Assembly: GCA_963576565.1 (NCBI GenBank)
Contig: OY755039.1
Span: 25,310,602 to 25,374,601, forward strand
Direction of reading: 5' to 3'
DNA: 64,000 bases
Origin: Aspidapion aeneum
Lineage: Eukaryota; Arthropoda; Insecta; Coleoptera; Brentidae
Under the pieces are notes generated by a model. The model was not told the DNA's origin, made no database searches, and saw only the letters and a program-made list of their open reading frames with translations. The translations under genes and the position numbers were made by a program. Positions 1 to 10,789 of this stretch are shown in pieces; position 1 is the first letter of the stretch, and each line of letters starts with the position of its first letter.

Positions 1-870
1 ATATATAAAAATCTCAAAATCGTCAAATTTGAAGTTACTGCATTCTTCATAAGGAGGGCAGTATATTAAAGCAGGATTTTCTAGGGGAACAGGGAGTGAC
101 GCTTAGCGGTATTAACTTTGTGTAGACACGTGGATAAAAGCTTCCTAGAGACCTGAACATTTCGATGAACATTGAGCCGCCCAACGAGCCGAACGGCAAA
201 CAAAACCGCGAATGGGCTTTTCTAATTTCAACGAGCAGATTATTTATTTAGCAATAGTAGGGGAGGCGATAAATATTTGTTGGAACTTATTTTCTTAGCT
301 GCCGATGATTTTCCGATGGGTTCAAAAGGTCAGTCAGTCGACTTATTTTCTTAGGTCTGAATCTTTTGGGATCATGAACCCACATAACACAATCACGTGT
401 TTACCAGTTGAGAAAAAAAAACATTGATTTAAAAAGTTGCTAGAAAAAAACGTTTATTTCATATATAAAAACTGAAGCTTAATAGGTCATTCATCAACGT
501 TATAAAAAATAACGTTGCTGAAAACTGCGTTGTAATGACGCCATCATCAAATTAAAACAGCAATTTTTTTACGTGAGTTTCAAGTGATTTTTATCAACGT
601 TAAAATTACATTAGATTTACGCCTTTTCTACACGAATTTTAAAACGCGACTTGCATGGCTTTTCTACCGAATATTTTTGAGATTTTACTAGCAGCAGCGC
701 CACCTATTGTCGGCATTTTTCACTTTGACGAAATCTATCAGGCAGTGCTTTGGCCTCTAAACTCCAAAAACCTGTTAAGGAACTGATCCCTGATCCTTCA
801 CGATCACGACGCATCTGTTATTAACCTGATAAAGACACATTAATATTCTGTAAAAGTGTTTAATGTTACC
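1..870. other. Non-coding AT-rich stretch, no gene seen
   Basis: No open frame of interest and no recognisable domain. A purine run followed by a pyrimidine-poor junction near 51-70 resembles the polypurine tract and LTR edge of a BEL element, but no LTR follows. At 490-600 there are several AACGTT motifs in both orientations, related in wording to the palindromic repeat at 31264, which suggests old MITE remains. Confidence 0.5.
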
Positions 871-886
871 CAATGAAAGCATCAAG

Positions 887-1165
887 CCAACAGTATAAAT
901 CAATGCCGGTTCATTATAATAATTATAATAATAATAATACCCCTAGTATTCTCCCTCGGAGTAGTTGTTGGTTTCACAAAACGTCTGCTCTACACGGAGC
1001 TATCGCCTACATTCACCTGAGGATGGCCCAAAAGGTCGAAACCGGTCCGGTCGTGGATTGGCATGGATCACTTATTCCTGACTATCAGGACGTGTTCCAG
1101 ACAGGGATCATTCGTATCCTTGTGATCGACGTTGGAGATAGTGAAAACCAAACAGTTTTAAAAAA
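887..1165 (+). repeat. Copy 1 of the hammerhead-bearing repeat
   Basis: This stretch matches the tandem repeat at 45181-45626 in the opposite orientation. Shared landmarks are CAATGCCGGT, CCTCGGAGTAGTTGTT, GGTTTCACA, a GCTCTACAC block, the hammerhead-like core, and the segment running through CAGGACGTGTTCCAGAC to GAAAACCAAACAGTTTTA. It carries an extra ATA/AAT microsatellite at about 916-941. The copy runs across the junction between two tandem units of the other locus, so it derives from a tandem or circular form. A 100-residue open frame through it (873-1175) is not conserved as protein and is treated as fortuitous. Confidence 0.75.
1011..1058 (+). ncRNA. Hammerhead-like ribozyme motif (type I layout)
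   Basis: Seen: stem I ATTCAC (1011-1016) can pair with GTGGAT (1053-1058), with one G-U pair. Core box CTGAGGA (1017-1023) fits CUGANGA. One extra T (1024) precedes stem II, GGCC (1025-1028) with GGTC (1034-1037), loop CAAAA. GAAA follows at 1038-1041. Stem III is A1041-T1051, CCG (1042-1044) with CGG (1048-1050), loop GTC. The residue at the expected cleavage position is C1052. Known: the hammerhead core is CUGANGA, GAAA and UH before the cleavage site; such ribozymes occur in tandem satellites, retrozymes and Penelope-like elements. Inference: this is a self-cleaving RNA or its decayed relative. The unpaired T next to the core departs from the canonical G-C closing pair and could weaken activity. 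Confidence 0.5.
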
Positions 1166-1169
1166 TCTT

Positions 1170-1975
1170 GTTTAGCATTTTACAAAAAACATATATAGGT
1201 ATTTTGTCTTGCCTTGAGCGCCATCTTTAAAATTGTCTTGAAGTGATGTAGTCTTCAACTAGTGAACTTTTATAACTTCCTTTCGCGTCTCTTTTAAGTT
1301 AGAAAAATGTTATTAAAAAAACGTGACCAAAAAAGACGCAGAAAGTTAGTAGGTTTTAGAAGTCTTAATCTAGTGGCGTTTCAGAACATGTTGTGGAGGA
1401 CTTTTCAAGTGTGAATTTGGTACATGAAAATAACGAGGAAAAAAACACGTTATATACACAGCACCAGAAACTTCAGCAAAAAGTACATTTTTATAACTTG
1501 ATTTCTCCTTGTGTTTAAGTTATCTTTAAGCATGTAGATTTAACAAAATAAATGAGGTTGTTTTCAAGTAAAAAAAAACTTTGTTATTTTTGTTCACGTT
1601 AATTTAACGTTGATGTGATTTTTGTGCTATGTGGGAATGTTATAAGAAAAGTACTCCGGCTCATCTGAAGTGGTGCAAAAAATACCTGGCTGAAAATTCT
1701 CGGATCCGAAAATCGAGATGATGTGTGCCCTTATTCGCTTAGTCTTAAAACTAAACGTATAAACTGATGTTATAATAAACGATAACTTAAAATAACTCTG
1801 GCTGATTTACAACGTTGGAAAATGCACTTAGCGGCGTCTTCAAAATTGGAAAATCGGGAACTCACACTTAGTTTTGAAATTTTTTCGCTCTAAGATCCAG
1901 TCTAAAAAATAGTTAATTAATTTATTGTTCGTTAACGGTCGCAGATAAAAAAAAATCTGCAATATACTGAGAAGT
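1170..1975. other. No gene seen; AT-rich spacer
   Basis: No coding signal. A block at about 1595-1640 with AACGTT, TTTTGTGCTATGTGGG and nearby text resembles one end of the palindromic repeat at 31264-31454, so a degraded copy may lie here. Confidence 0.4.
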
Positions 1976-2716
1976 GTAACGGATGTCCCAACTAAAAGGT
2001 AACAGTCGTGTTTTTGGGTATTTTTCGTGTGAATTTAAAAAACGCTCGGACTCGTCGATTTTATTTGCGAGGGGGACACTTTTTGGCTATCTTAAAATTT
2101 TTGTAGCACGCACTATCTTCGATGGGTCTAATTTATCCCTATACTTTAAATAGGGAAAGTGGTTCTAGTGATACCTTGTTTTGAAGGCCTCTTGTGTCAC
2201 AGTGTCAGTGTTTACAACCGTGTAAAAATCTCAAAAATCTATCTAATAGTTTTTGAAATAATTGCTTTCAAACTTTCAAATTGAGCATGGACTGACAAAA
2301 TAAAAATTTAATTAGAATTGTATATCTTTCGGATTTATTTTTTATTTTATCATTCCATGTAAAATTTGAAAATTTAGAAGCAAATATCTCAAAAAGTAAT
2401 CTATGGATTTTCCAAATTTGTATCATTTTTTGTGAAATTGAAAAATTTGAAAGTAAATATCTCAAAAACTAGACTATTGTAAAGATAATCAAGATATTCA
2501 AGAGAACTTTAAAACATGGTAAAACTAGACCCACTTTCCCTATTCAAAATATAGGGTTAAAGTATACCCCTCGAAGATGGTGCGTGGACAAAAATGTCAA
2601 AATAGCCAAAAAGTGTTCCCCTCACAAATAAATACGACGTGTACGGGCGTTTATCCAAATTTGCACGAAAAATACCCAAAAACACCTCTGTTACCTTTTA
2701 GTTGGGACACCCTGTA
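1976..2716. mobile_element. Long-arm foldback element, copy 1 of 5
   Basis: The left arm (about 1981-2180) and the right arm (about 2520-2716) are inverted copies of each other over roughly 200 bp. Both outer ends read (G)GTGTCCCAACTAAAAGG from outside in, and both inner ends carry ATAGGGAAAGTGG next to a TTCGA-GGGT block. The centre is AT-rich and has no transposase. The layout fits a non-autonomous foldback DNA element or long-TIR MITE. Related copies lie at about 24976-25475, 28434-29005, 29713-29945 and 34650-35365. No clear target duplication was found. Confidence 0.75.
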
Positions 2717-2719
2717 CAA

Positions 2720-4220
2720 GATAAAACAAGGAATTTATTATGTATCTTAGAATCTGTCAATGACGCAGTTCAGTTTCAGGGGAAAGTGAAAAAATTTGAT
2801 CGGAATTTTTGAATAAAATAAGGACACGCCCATGTTTTTTTTAAATAAAAATTATTTTTGAAAGTCTTGTTTTTTGCTGAGCAAATGTGCCTCTTGTTTT
2901 TTTTTGCTTAATGACTAGAATTCATAGTACGAGTGCAACAACAAACTGTGTTTTGTGTAGGTATTATAATTCTTCTTTAGTGGGATGAATATTTAGAGAA
3001 TGAAGACAAACCCGAATTTTAAAATCGACTGCGACTTGGAATTTGGAATCTAAAAATAACCCTGGAATCCCTTTAAAACCACTTACTTCCAAAACCCTTA
3101 AGGTGGATAACACTTGTGAATCGTCTATCCATCTATCAAACTACTTCCGCTTATCTCGAAACTAAAAGCTCAGTTTACGTGGTTTTCATTTAAGTCTAGG
3201 ATAAATTATTGTATTATTTTTTCGTCTCTTGAATCCACATGTGCATACTAAAATTTAAATGAAAAAGTAAATTCAACTAAAATATTAGTATAGTTGTTAT
3301 AGTACACACTCGACCTTCACCAGGGGTGGATAGGGAACTGCAAACCGGCCCGGGAAACAATAGGCAACAAACTCAATACTAGAACAAAGCTAATATAAAA
3401 ACATTTTTTATTAAAACACTTAAATTCCTAATAAATATGCATTATCAACCTTGCTGTTGAATCCAAGAACACTGGCGGATCCAGAATTTGCAAGAGAAAG
3501 CGCAGAGGAACAAAAATATTTTTTTGCTGTTTCGATAGATCTGAACTTTGAAATTTACCATATTCAGAAGATTTTTTTGAAATAATGCAATACAGATAAA
3601 TATTATAAAATCATAGTTCGCACCACGTTCGCACTTATTTTTTAATCAGAATTTAATAATAAATTTTTATATATCTGGGAGAAGGGGAGCCGTGCCTCTT
3701 TGGTCCCCGTGCATCTGCCCAAGATAGAACACTGGAGTTTCTGTTGCAAATCATTTTATTTAATACCCGCAGTGTTACTAAATCAAAATTTAACTCTTTT
3801 TAATTATCACTGCTATAGCTAGCGCAGTAAATTGTTGTATGAACTTTTCAAGCACGAGATGACTCTCAAAACTATTTCTATACCGGGCATCTCTCTCTCT
3901 CTCTCTTTCAGATTTTGCTTACATTAGTACTTGTTATTGTGGCTGGTAAAGAAATGTTCGTATTTTAGTTCGTCTTTCGTCAGCCGGATAAATAAGGTTT
4001 TTTTTTAATTATGCATGCAACTTTGTGCTTGTGCACTAAGCAATTAACAATTTATGCTCAGATCGAGATTTAAGTAAATAAATGCTATAAGAAAGCCAAA
4101 AGACAATTCGGACTTAAAATATTTTGGTTTAAAATGTATTATTGTCTACAAAAACTATGTGCAAATTTTCAAAAAAAAAAGAATCAAATAATTCCAGACA
4201 AATAATTTTTTCCGAAAATG
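2720..4220. other. No gene seen; simple repeat and old repeat debris
   Basis: The stretch is AT-rich and has no supported coding frame. It holds a short (CT)n run at about 3890-3907 and a GGCGGATCCAG motif at about 3475, which is the usual end of the CAGTGGCG-type repeats found elsewhere in the window. Confidence 0.4.
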
Positions 4221-4263
4221 AGTTAACAAATTGTAAAAGGAAGCTTTTAAGGGATAAAGTCAA

Positions 4264-4311
4264 CCACGGACACCGGTGTTTCGGAAAAAGGCATTTCCAT
4301 CCTCAGCGTGG
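4264..4311 (-). ncRNA. Second hammerhead-like ribozyme motif
   Basis: Read on the minus strand. Stem I is CCACG (4311-4307) with CGTGG (4268-4264). The core CTGAGGA is at 4306-4300. One extra T (4299) precedes stem II, GGAAA (4298-4294) with TTTCC. GAAA is at 4282-4279. A short stem III has a palindromic CACCGGTG (4278-4271), then T and C before the 3' arm of stem I. Its length is 48 nt, the same as the motif at 1011, and it has the same extra T after the core, but the stems differ in sequence while still pairing. The surrounding sequence is unrelated to the 887-1165 repeat. Inference: an independent hammerhead-type motif of a different repeat family; activity unknown. Confidence 0.45.
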
Positions 4312-4461
4312 GTAATAACTAAAGTTTTCTAGTCCTTGTAGTTTTATAGCTACGAGGAAAAATTCAAAAATTCAGTCATATCTCTGTTATCAGTGCAGAT
4401 ATTTCAATTTTGTGAATACGTCTCTACAAAAAGTTGATCTTGTCAATAAAATGACGTTGTC

Positions 4462-5995
4462 AAGTTTTTGGTCCGTCGAGTCGGATTCGAGATTTTAGAA
4501 AAAAAATTAAAATTAAATTAAAGTTAAATACGGACTTAGAATTTTTTTAAAGTGTAAACTTCTTTAGGCGCGTTTAGCAGTTTTTGTGGGTATTAAATTG
4601 AACTAAGCCGTCAGGCTTGGCAATGTAACGCTCATTCGGGTGAAGTCGGCTCGAGTCGACGAGAGGAACATTCAGCGAGCGATATGATGATGCAGATGAA
4701 GGCCAGTATTATTAATTTCGCCTTGTTGAAGTTTACACTTCTGCCGAGTGGGCTTAAGTACACACAATTTTTTTTTAGTATAGGGAATCCCATAAGACCA
4801 AAATGGCAAAATTTTGAAACTTCATATCTCACAAACTATACATGTTATCAGCAAACGCACCGAGTTACAGTATTGTGGGACCGTAGAGATGCGAAAAAAC
4901 CACACCTTCATTGTAGATTCGAAAAAACGTCATTTAGCGATTTTTAGTATAGGGAATCCCATAAGACCAAAATGGCAAAATTTTTAAAATTCATATTTTA
5001 CAAGCTATACATGTTAACAGCCAACGCACCGAGTTACAGTATAGTACGGTCATAGAGATGCGAAAAAACCACACCTTCAGTGTAGATTCGGAAAAACGTC
5101 ATTTAGCGATTTTTAGTATACGGAATACCATCAGACCAAAATGGCAAAACTTTGAAAATTCATATCTCACATGCTTTAAATGTTATCAGCAAACGCACCG
5201 AGTTACAGTATAGTGGGGTCATAGAGATGCGAAAAAATCACACCTTCATTGTAGATTCGGAAAAACGTAAATTAGCGATTTTTAGTATAGGGAATCCCAT
5301 AAGACCAAAATGGCAAAATTTTGAAAATTCATATCTCACAAACTATACATGTTATCAGCAAACGCACCGAGTTACAGTATAGTGGGGCCATAGATATGCG
5401 AAAAAACCACACCTTCATTGTAGATTAGGAAAAACGTCATTTAGCGATTTTTAGTATAAGGAAGTTTTTGGTCCGTCGAGTCGGATTCGAGATTTTAGAA
5501 AAAAAATTAAAATTAAATTAAAGTTAAATACGGACTTAGAATTTTTTTAAAGTGTAAACTTCTTTAGGCGCGTTTAGCAGTTTTTGTGGGTATTAAATTG
5601 AACTAAGCCGTCAGGCTCGGCAATGTAACGCTCATTCGGGTGAAGTCGGCTCGAGTCGACGAGAGGAACATTCAGCGAGCGATATGATGATGCAGATGAA
5701 GGCCAGTATTATTAATTTCGCCTTGTTGAAGTTTACACTTCTGCCGAGTGGTCTTAAGTACACACATTTTTTTTTTAGTATAGGGAATCCCATAAGACCA
5801 AAATGGCAAAATTTTGAAAATTTATATCTCACAAACAATACATGTTATCAGCAAACACACCAAGTTACAGTATTGTGGGGCCGTAGAGATGCGAAAAAAC
5901 CACACCTTCATTGTAGATTCGGAAAAACGTCATTTAGCGATTTTTAGTATAGGGAATCCCATAAGACCAAAATGGCAAAACTTTGAAAATTCATA
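4462..5995 (+). repeat. 169-bp satellite with 1000-bp higher-order unit
   Basis: A 169-bp unit beginning near GGGAATCCCATAAGACC starts at 4783, 4952, 5121 and 5290, exactly 169 bp apart. It is preceded by about 320 bp of non-repeat leader (4462-4782). At 5462 the leader and the first units begin again, exactly 1000 bp after 4462, with only a few substitutions, so a 1-kb block was duplicated in tandem recently. Units restart at 5783 and 5952, and the array is then broken by an inserted element at 5996. Short open frames in both directions here simply follow the repeat and are not genes. Confidence 0.9.
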
Positions 5996-7855
5996 CCCAA
6001 GTAAAATTTATTTATTTATAGCAGAAGCTAAAAGGTTGCCAGCGCCTTTCCTTAAAACCATTAGTTTCAATGTTTGGTCGCTAGCACGTTCCCATTACCC
6101 TTATATACCCCTTAGGCCACTTAAATGGGACTCCCCAATTGGTGGTGGCAACCTATGTATTAAACTCACTATAAAACCATAAGAAATAAACTCCAGCTTC
6201 GCCCTCTAGCGGTTCCACCAGTATAGAACCTTTTAGAGCCTAAAGCTATTATGCCAGGTTCTAAAAGCAACTCAGAAACGTCCTCTATCCTATTATAAAA
6301 CTAGATTTGGTAATTTGGTATCCTGGCGATTCTGTTGAATACCATATAATACCTTTAGAGTAAAGAAGTTTTCCTATAAAAGCTATAGCGATATTCTAGA
6401 TTCACAATGGCTATATAAAATAATTTAGGTCACAAAAATGTCAGAGTCCCAAAATTATTTTATCACATAAAAATATACCGAGTTTGTCGTTTTGTTGATG
6501 ATCAAATTGCTTGCCAGATTTATTTTTCTGATAAAATCGTATCTGAAAAGCTCTCAAAACAAGCGCGCCAGCACAAGAATGCTTTTTAATAGTTTTTTGA
6601 TAACAAAATAATAAATATTTAAAATTAAAAAAAAATCATTTACACTATTCACCATTAAAAAAGTCTGTTTGGTTTACATAAATCAAAATTAAAGTATAAT
6701 TATTGGTAAAAAACACTGATAAAACGACTAGATAAATATTTTCTCTTTACAATATTTATTAAATAAATTTATATACGCCATTATGGTTTTAGAGTGGTCA
6801 CTTGGTTTTATTTGTTACTCTATCGCAACAAGGATTTTTGAGTGCCCTTATGAAACCAACAAAAAAGAACAATGTAAATATAGTCAACATCACCTCACTT
6901 AAATTTTTTGTATTTGTTTTTAAAGTGTTTATAAGCGTATAATTCAACATTTTTAAATGTTTTTTTATCGTGCAATTTCGACACAATCGAGAGGGCCAGT
7001 GCAATAATATTCGTTGTGCCTGCAGGTTGGAGGGCAACCTCTTATATTGGCCGTCTAAACAGGCCTTATCTAGGCATGGGTGTCCTACCCAGGAGGACGG
7101 AAACTCAGAACAATTATTAATTATTGGGCTTTAAATAATCAATCTTGCAATAGGTAGGTACCAATCTCTACCTAGGTATATCTTTTATTTTAACACGAAA
7201 GTATTTACTTACTTCTGTTAGAACCCTTAAGGAAACAAGGTTTTATATGGCCGCCTATTTAAATAATATTTAATATACAGCTATGGGTAACTATAAATAC
7301 AAAAGAATTAAGTTTACCTTTAAGCCTTCCTATAAAACCTTTATAAAATGCCTAAAAGTAATGGCAAAAAACAAAAGTCTAAAGTTTATATTTAACACTC
7401 TTAAAAACCTTAAGGAAACTAGGTTCTATGTGGCCGCCTATCTAATCATCTTTACTTATAAACTACTGGTAACTATAAAAACAAAAGGATATAAGATAAC
7501 CTTTTAGCTCTATTATAAAACACTTTTGTGATGACCTAAAGTATTGAAAAAAAACTAAATGACCAAAGTTTATATTTATTTATTTTTCAAAACTTTAGGT
7601 AAAATGGTTTTATAAGACCATCTTTATAAATCAGAAATCAATAAAACCAAAAGTATCTAAAAGGAACAGAAGGAATATCAGTTTTATTATACTCCCTTTA
7701 TAAATCACTTTTTGATTGTATAACACCCCTTTAGGTAATTGGCAATATAAATTACCTTTATGTAGCCAAGTTGATCCTAAAACCCATAACAGCACCCTCT
7801 AAATAACCTAGGAACCAAATTAATAAAACCTTGAGTGGTAATAATGTTACTTGGG
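5996..7855. mobile_element. TA-flanked non-autonomous DNA element in satellite
   Basis: The element begins CCCAAGTAA and ends TTACTTGGG, a perfect 9-bp terminal inverted repeat, and is flanked by TA on both sides (5994-5995 and 7856-7857). The satellite unit reads TTCATATCTCAC without the insert, so the empty site has a single TA; this proves insertion and target duplication. No transposase is present. The interior has a near-duplicate of about 180 bp (around 7222-7400 and 7400-7580) sharing CTTAAGGAAAC and TGGCCGCCTAT. The TA duplication suggests a Tc1/mariner-type or similar transposase acting in trans. Confidence 0.85.
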
Positions 7856-7857
7856 TA

Positions 7858-8547
7858 TCTCACAATCTATACATGCTAACAGCCAACGCACCGAGTTAGA
7901 GTATAGTGGGGTCATAGAGATGCGAAAAAACCACACCTTCAGTGTAGATTCGGAGAAACGTCATTTAGCGATTTTTAGTATAGGGAATACCATGAGACCA
8001 AAATGGCAAAACTTTGAAAATTCCTTAGAGTAATAAAATTACTCTGAGGAAAATTCATTTCTCACAAACTATACATGTTATCAGCAAACGCACCGAGTTA
8101 CAGTATAGTGGGGCCATAGAGATGCGAAAAAACCACAACTTCCGTGTAGATTCGGAAAAACGTCATTTAGCGATTTTTAGTATAGGGAATCCCATCAAAC
8201 CAAAATAGAAAAACTGAAAATTTATATCTCACAAACTATACATGTTAACAGCCAACGCACCGAGTTACAGTATAGTAGGGTCATAGAGATGCGAAAAAAC
8301 CACACCTTCAGTGTTGATTCTGAAAAACGTTATTTACCGATATTTAGTATAGGGAATACCATGAGACCAAAATGGCAAAACTTTGAAAATTCATATCTTA
8401 CAAACTATACATGTTATCAGCAAACGCACCGAGTTACAGTATTGTGGGGCCGTAGAGATGCTGAAAAACCACACCTTCACCCACAATCCCATAAGAACAA
8501 AACTTTGAAAATTCATATTTTACAAACTATACATATTGCGTTTGTGT
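7858..8547 (+). repeat. 169-bp satellite, continuation after the insert
   Basis: The same satellite resumes in register. Unit starts at about 7983, 8185 and 8352 are 202 and 167 bp apart. The 202-bp interval is 33 bp too long because of a small palindromic insertion. The last unit decays near 8490-8547. Confidence 0.85.
8023..8049. mobile_element. 27-bp palindrome inserted in a satellite unit
   Basis: CCTTAGAGTAAT and ATTACTCTGAGG form a 12-bp inverted repeat with one mismatch around a 3-nt centre. AAAATT is present directly on both sides (8017-8022 and 8050-8055). The unit is 33 bp longer than its neighbours, equal to 27 plus a 6-bp duplication. This looks like a minimal two-ended transposon remnant or a hairpin inserted with target duplication. 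Confidence 0.7.
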
Positions 8548-8559
8548 AGACATCAACAT

Positions 8560-9220
8560 CACATCAATATTAAATTCTACCAGATTTGACTCCTACCAGA
8601 TTTGACTTATCTATTTAGTCTCGATTTTGGACGTTTGATACACGCAGATATCAAGACACAATTTAAAGCAATAGATTACTTTCCTTAGAAATGATTTGTA
8701 GATCATTTGTTATTGGAATTTTATTTTTTTCTTCTTGATGATGATTGTTGGTCTTTATGAAAGAAGTGGCTTGCAACTTTTTTCTTCCCAGAAGAGGGGT
8801 AGGTTATGGAACAATAAAACGCTACATAAATACAAGCACGGTTAGCTCGCAAAAAAACGCTCAAATTTTTGCTTGCACTAGACGTGTACATCAACTGTGA
8901 ATAGCCCCACTTGATATTTTGGTCGGAGAATATCCTGTCCTCTAAGGAGATTGCGATTTGCCTTTTAGTGGTTTCCGGTCCCGGGAGTCACGTCGAATGA
9001 CGTGGACTGACCATCAATTTCTTCTCCATTAGAGGTTTTGAGAAAATCCTCCATTAAAACCACGTTCTTAGTGAGCCCCCCAACTACTATGCAGGGTCTG
9101 TGAATGTGTGGAGAGTTTCCCTTATTGATGGTCCTTGGGAAGACCGCATAATTATCCCGCTACAATTTCCATCCTGTTTTTGGTTCCGAAAAATCCATTG
9201 CAAAGTATTTCCTGATCTGA
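8560..9220. other. No gene seen
   Basis: This is AT-rich DNA between the satellite and a small minisatellite. No domain, RNA gene or terminal inverted repeat was recognised. Confidence 0.4.
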
Positions 9221-9224
9221 ACAA

Positions 9225-9332
9225 TGTCTCAGACACTCCATAGCTTCCATGGTCTCGGCACTCCATAGTTTCCATTGTCTCAGGCAGCCCATGGTTTCCA
9301 TAGTCTCAGGCAGTCCGCAGTTTCCATTTCCA
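9225..9332 (+). repeat. About 30-bp minisatellite, four units
   Basis: A CCATxGTTTCCATxGTCTCxGGCAxT unit of about 28-30 bp recurs roughly four times with substitutions. Overlapping short frames on the minus strand are products of the repeat. Confidence 0.65.
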
Positions 9333-10450
9333 TGAATATCAGGCAAGATCTTTCCCTCTATTTTGAGAAAATTTATCGTATAATGTCCATTATAAAAATA
9401 TGAACTTATTTAAAAATAAATTAATCGGTACTCTAACCCTACTAAAATAATAAAACCTAAACATAAATTCTTTAAGATAAATTTATTCTAAAATTTTAAT
9501 TTCACCATAATGTACACTCGGCGGCAACTTGCTTAAAACTATAACTTCCCTGGTATATTATGGCCATAACACCCAGATAAATATGTAGTGTGATTGCCAA
9601 AGGGTAATAATCCTTTTGGTAGGTATGAATTACCTACTTCAAGAGGTCTTATTTCCTTTACCTTTTTGTTATAAAATTCCATGAAGAATTTTTAATAAAT
9701 CTATTGTTGTTTTTTACTCTAAAAAAGTGTTTTTACATTTCATCACAAAGAATCAGTGAGGTCCTCTTTATTAAATTGTATTAATGTGCCTTTAACAATA
9801 ATTCACTATTTAAGGCATTTATTTTGTGTTTCTCATTTTACACATGATTCAAAATGAGTGGCGTCCAAAAACATTTAAATATATAGGTACTTCAACTCAG
9901 TGATAAAAAATCCTACGACCCAGCTCCCCTAAGAAAAAACTGAGTGTCCGTTCGCTGGAGCCTAAACAAATTAATATTATTTAAAATCAGTATAAAAAAA
10001 TAGGCTACAAAACTCTTGTAAAAACGGGATGCAGGTACCCTATCTTACCATATTTCTTTTTTGGTGGAGCACTTGGGACACTGTTCTTACCGTCAACAAT
10101 TTCTAAACCTCTTATAAAAAACACTATTTTTAAAACAGCCCACAAAACTGCTTAAGAACTTGTTTAAATCAAACTAAATTAATAAGCATAAGAAATGAAA
10201 ATATCCAAGGAATTTTTTGAGGTATATCTAGTCAGACTAAATAAATTTTGGGGTTCTTAAAACTACAAACTGTTTGTTTGTGTGTGTTTAAACCAACCTC
10301 CATTAGAACGTAGAAGTTGTCTGCTGCAAGTCGAGTAGGTAGATTCCCAAAACCGAAGTTGCAAGTGCAATATACCTGCACTACCGTTCTACCGACACCC
10401 CACAATAGATGGCATGACTGCTGTAGTAGTTTCTCACACTGAATCTCACC
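9333..10450. other. No gene seen
   Basis: AT-rich sequence without recognisable coding or repeat structure, apart from short A/T runs. Confidence 0.4.
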
Positions 10451-10454
10451 TATA

Positions 10455-10782
10455 TCTACATTGTACTTCAAGTACAAGTACTTTTAATATGCTTGAAGTA
10501 CTTCGAATGTACTTGAAGTACTTTGAATGTACTTGAAGTACTTTTAATGTACTTGAAGTACTTTGAATGTACTTGAAGTACTTTGAATGTACTTGAAGTA
10601 CTTTGACAGTACTTGAAGTACTTTACTTGACAAAATCAAGTACATGTCCAAGTACATTGTCAAATTGTACTTCAGGTACCAAGTACAATTACCGGATTGT
10701 AAATATACTTCAATTACAGTACTTGAAGTAGTTGTAAGTACTTGAAGCACAATTTCAAGTACTGTACTTGAAGTACCTGACA
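10455..10782 (+). repeat. 20-bp palindromic minisatellite (ACTTGAAGTA type)
   Basis: From about 10480 to 10620 a 20-bp unit ACTTGAAGTACTTTGAATGT repeats in exact 20-bp register for about seven units. Each unit contains ACTTGAAGTA, close to its own reverse complement. Beyond 10620 the same words continue irregularly and in both orientations until about 10782. The last part, ending GACAGCTCTG, may be the end of a MITE whose interior has expanded. Confidence 0.8.
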
Positions 10783-10789
10783 GCTCTGA

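Noticed and set aside
51..70. GGAGGGCAGTATATTA, like a BEL polypurine tract and LTR edge
   Set aside because: No LTR-like sequence or matching copy follows in the window.
873..1175. 100-residue open frame through the hammerhead repeat
   Set aside because: The other copy (45224-45412 region) keeps part of the frame only because the DNA is shared; no start, domain or frame conservation across the microsatellite.
4632..5947. Near-identical short frames at 4632-4832 and 5632-5838 and on the other strand
   Set aside because: Duplicated only because the whole 1000-bp block is duplicated; they run through satellite DNA on both strands.
4783..8547. Regular repeats considered as a CRISPR array
   Set aside because: 169-bp units are contiguous with no unique spacers; the genome is eukaryotic; this is a satellite.
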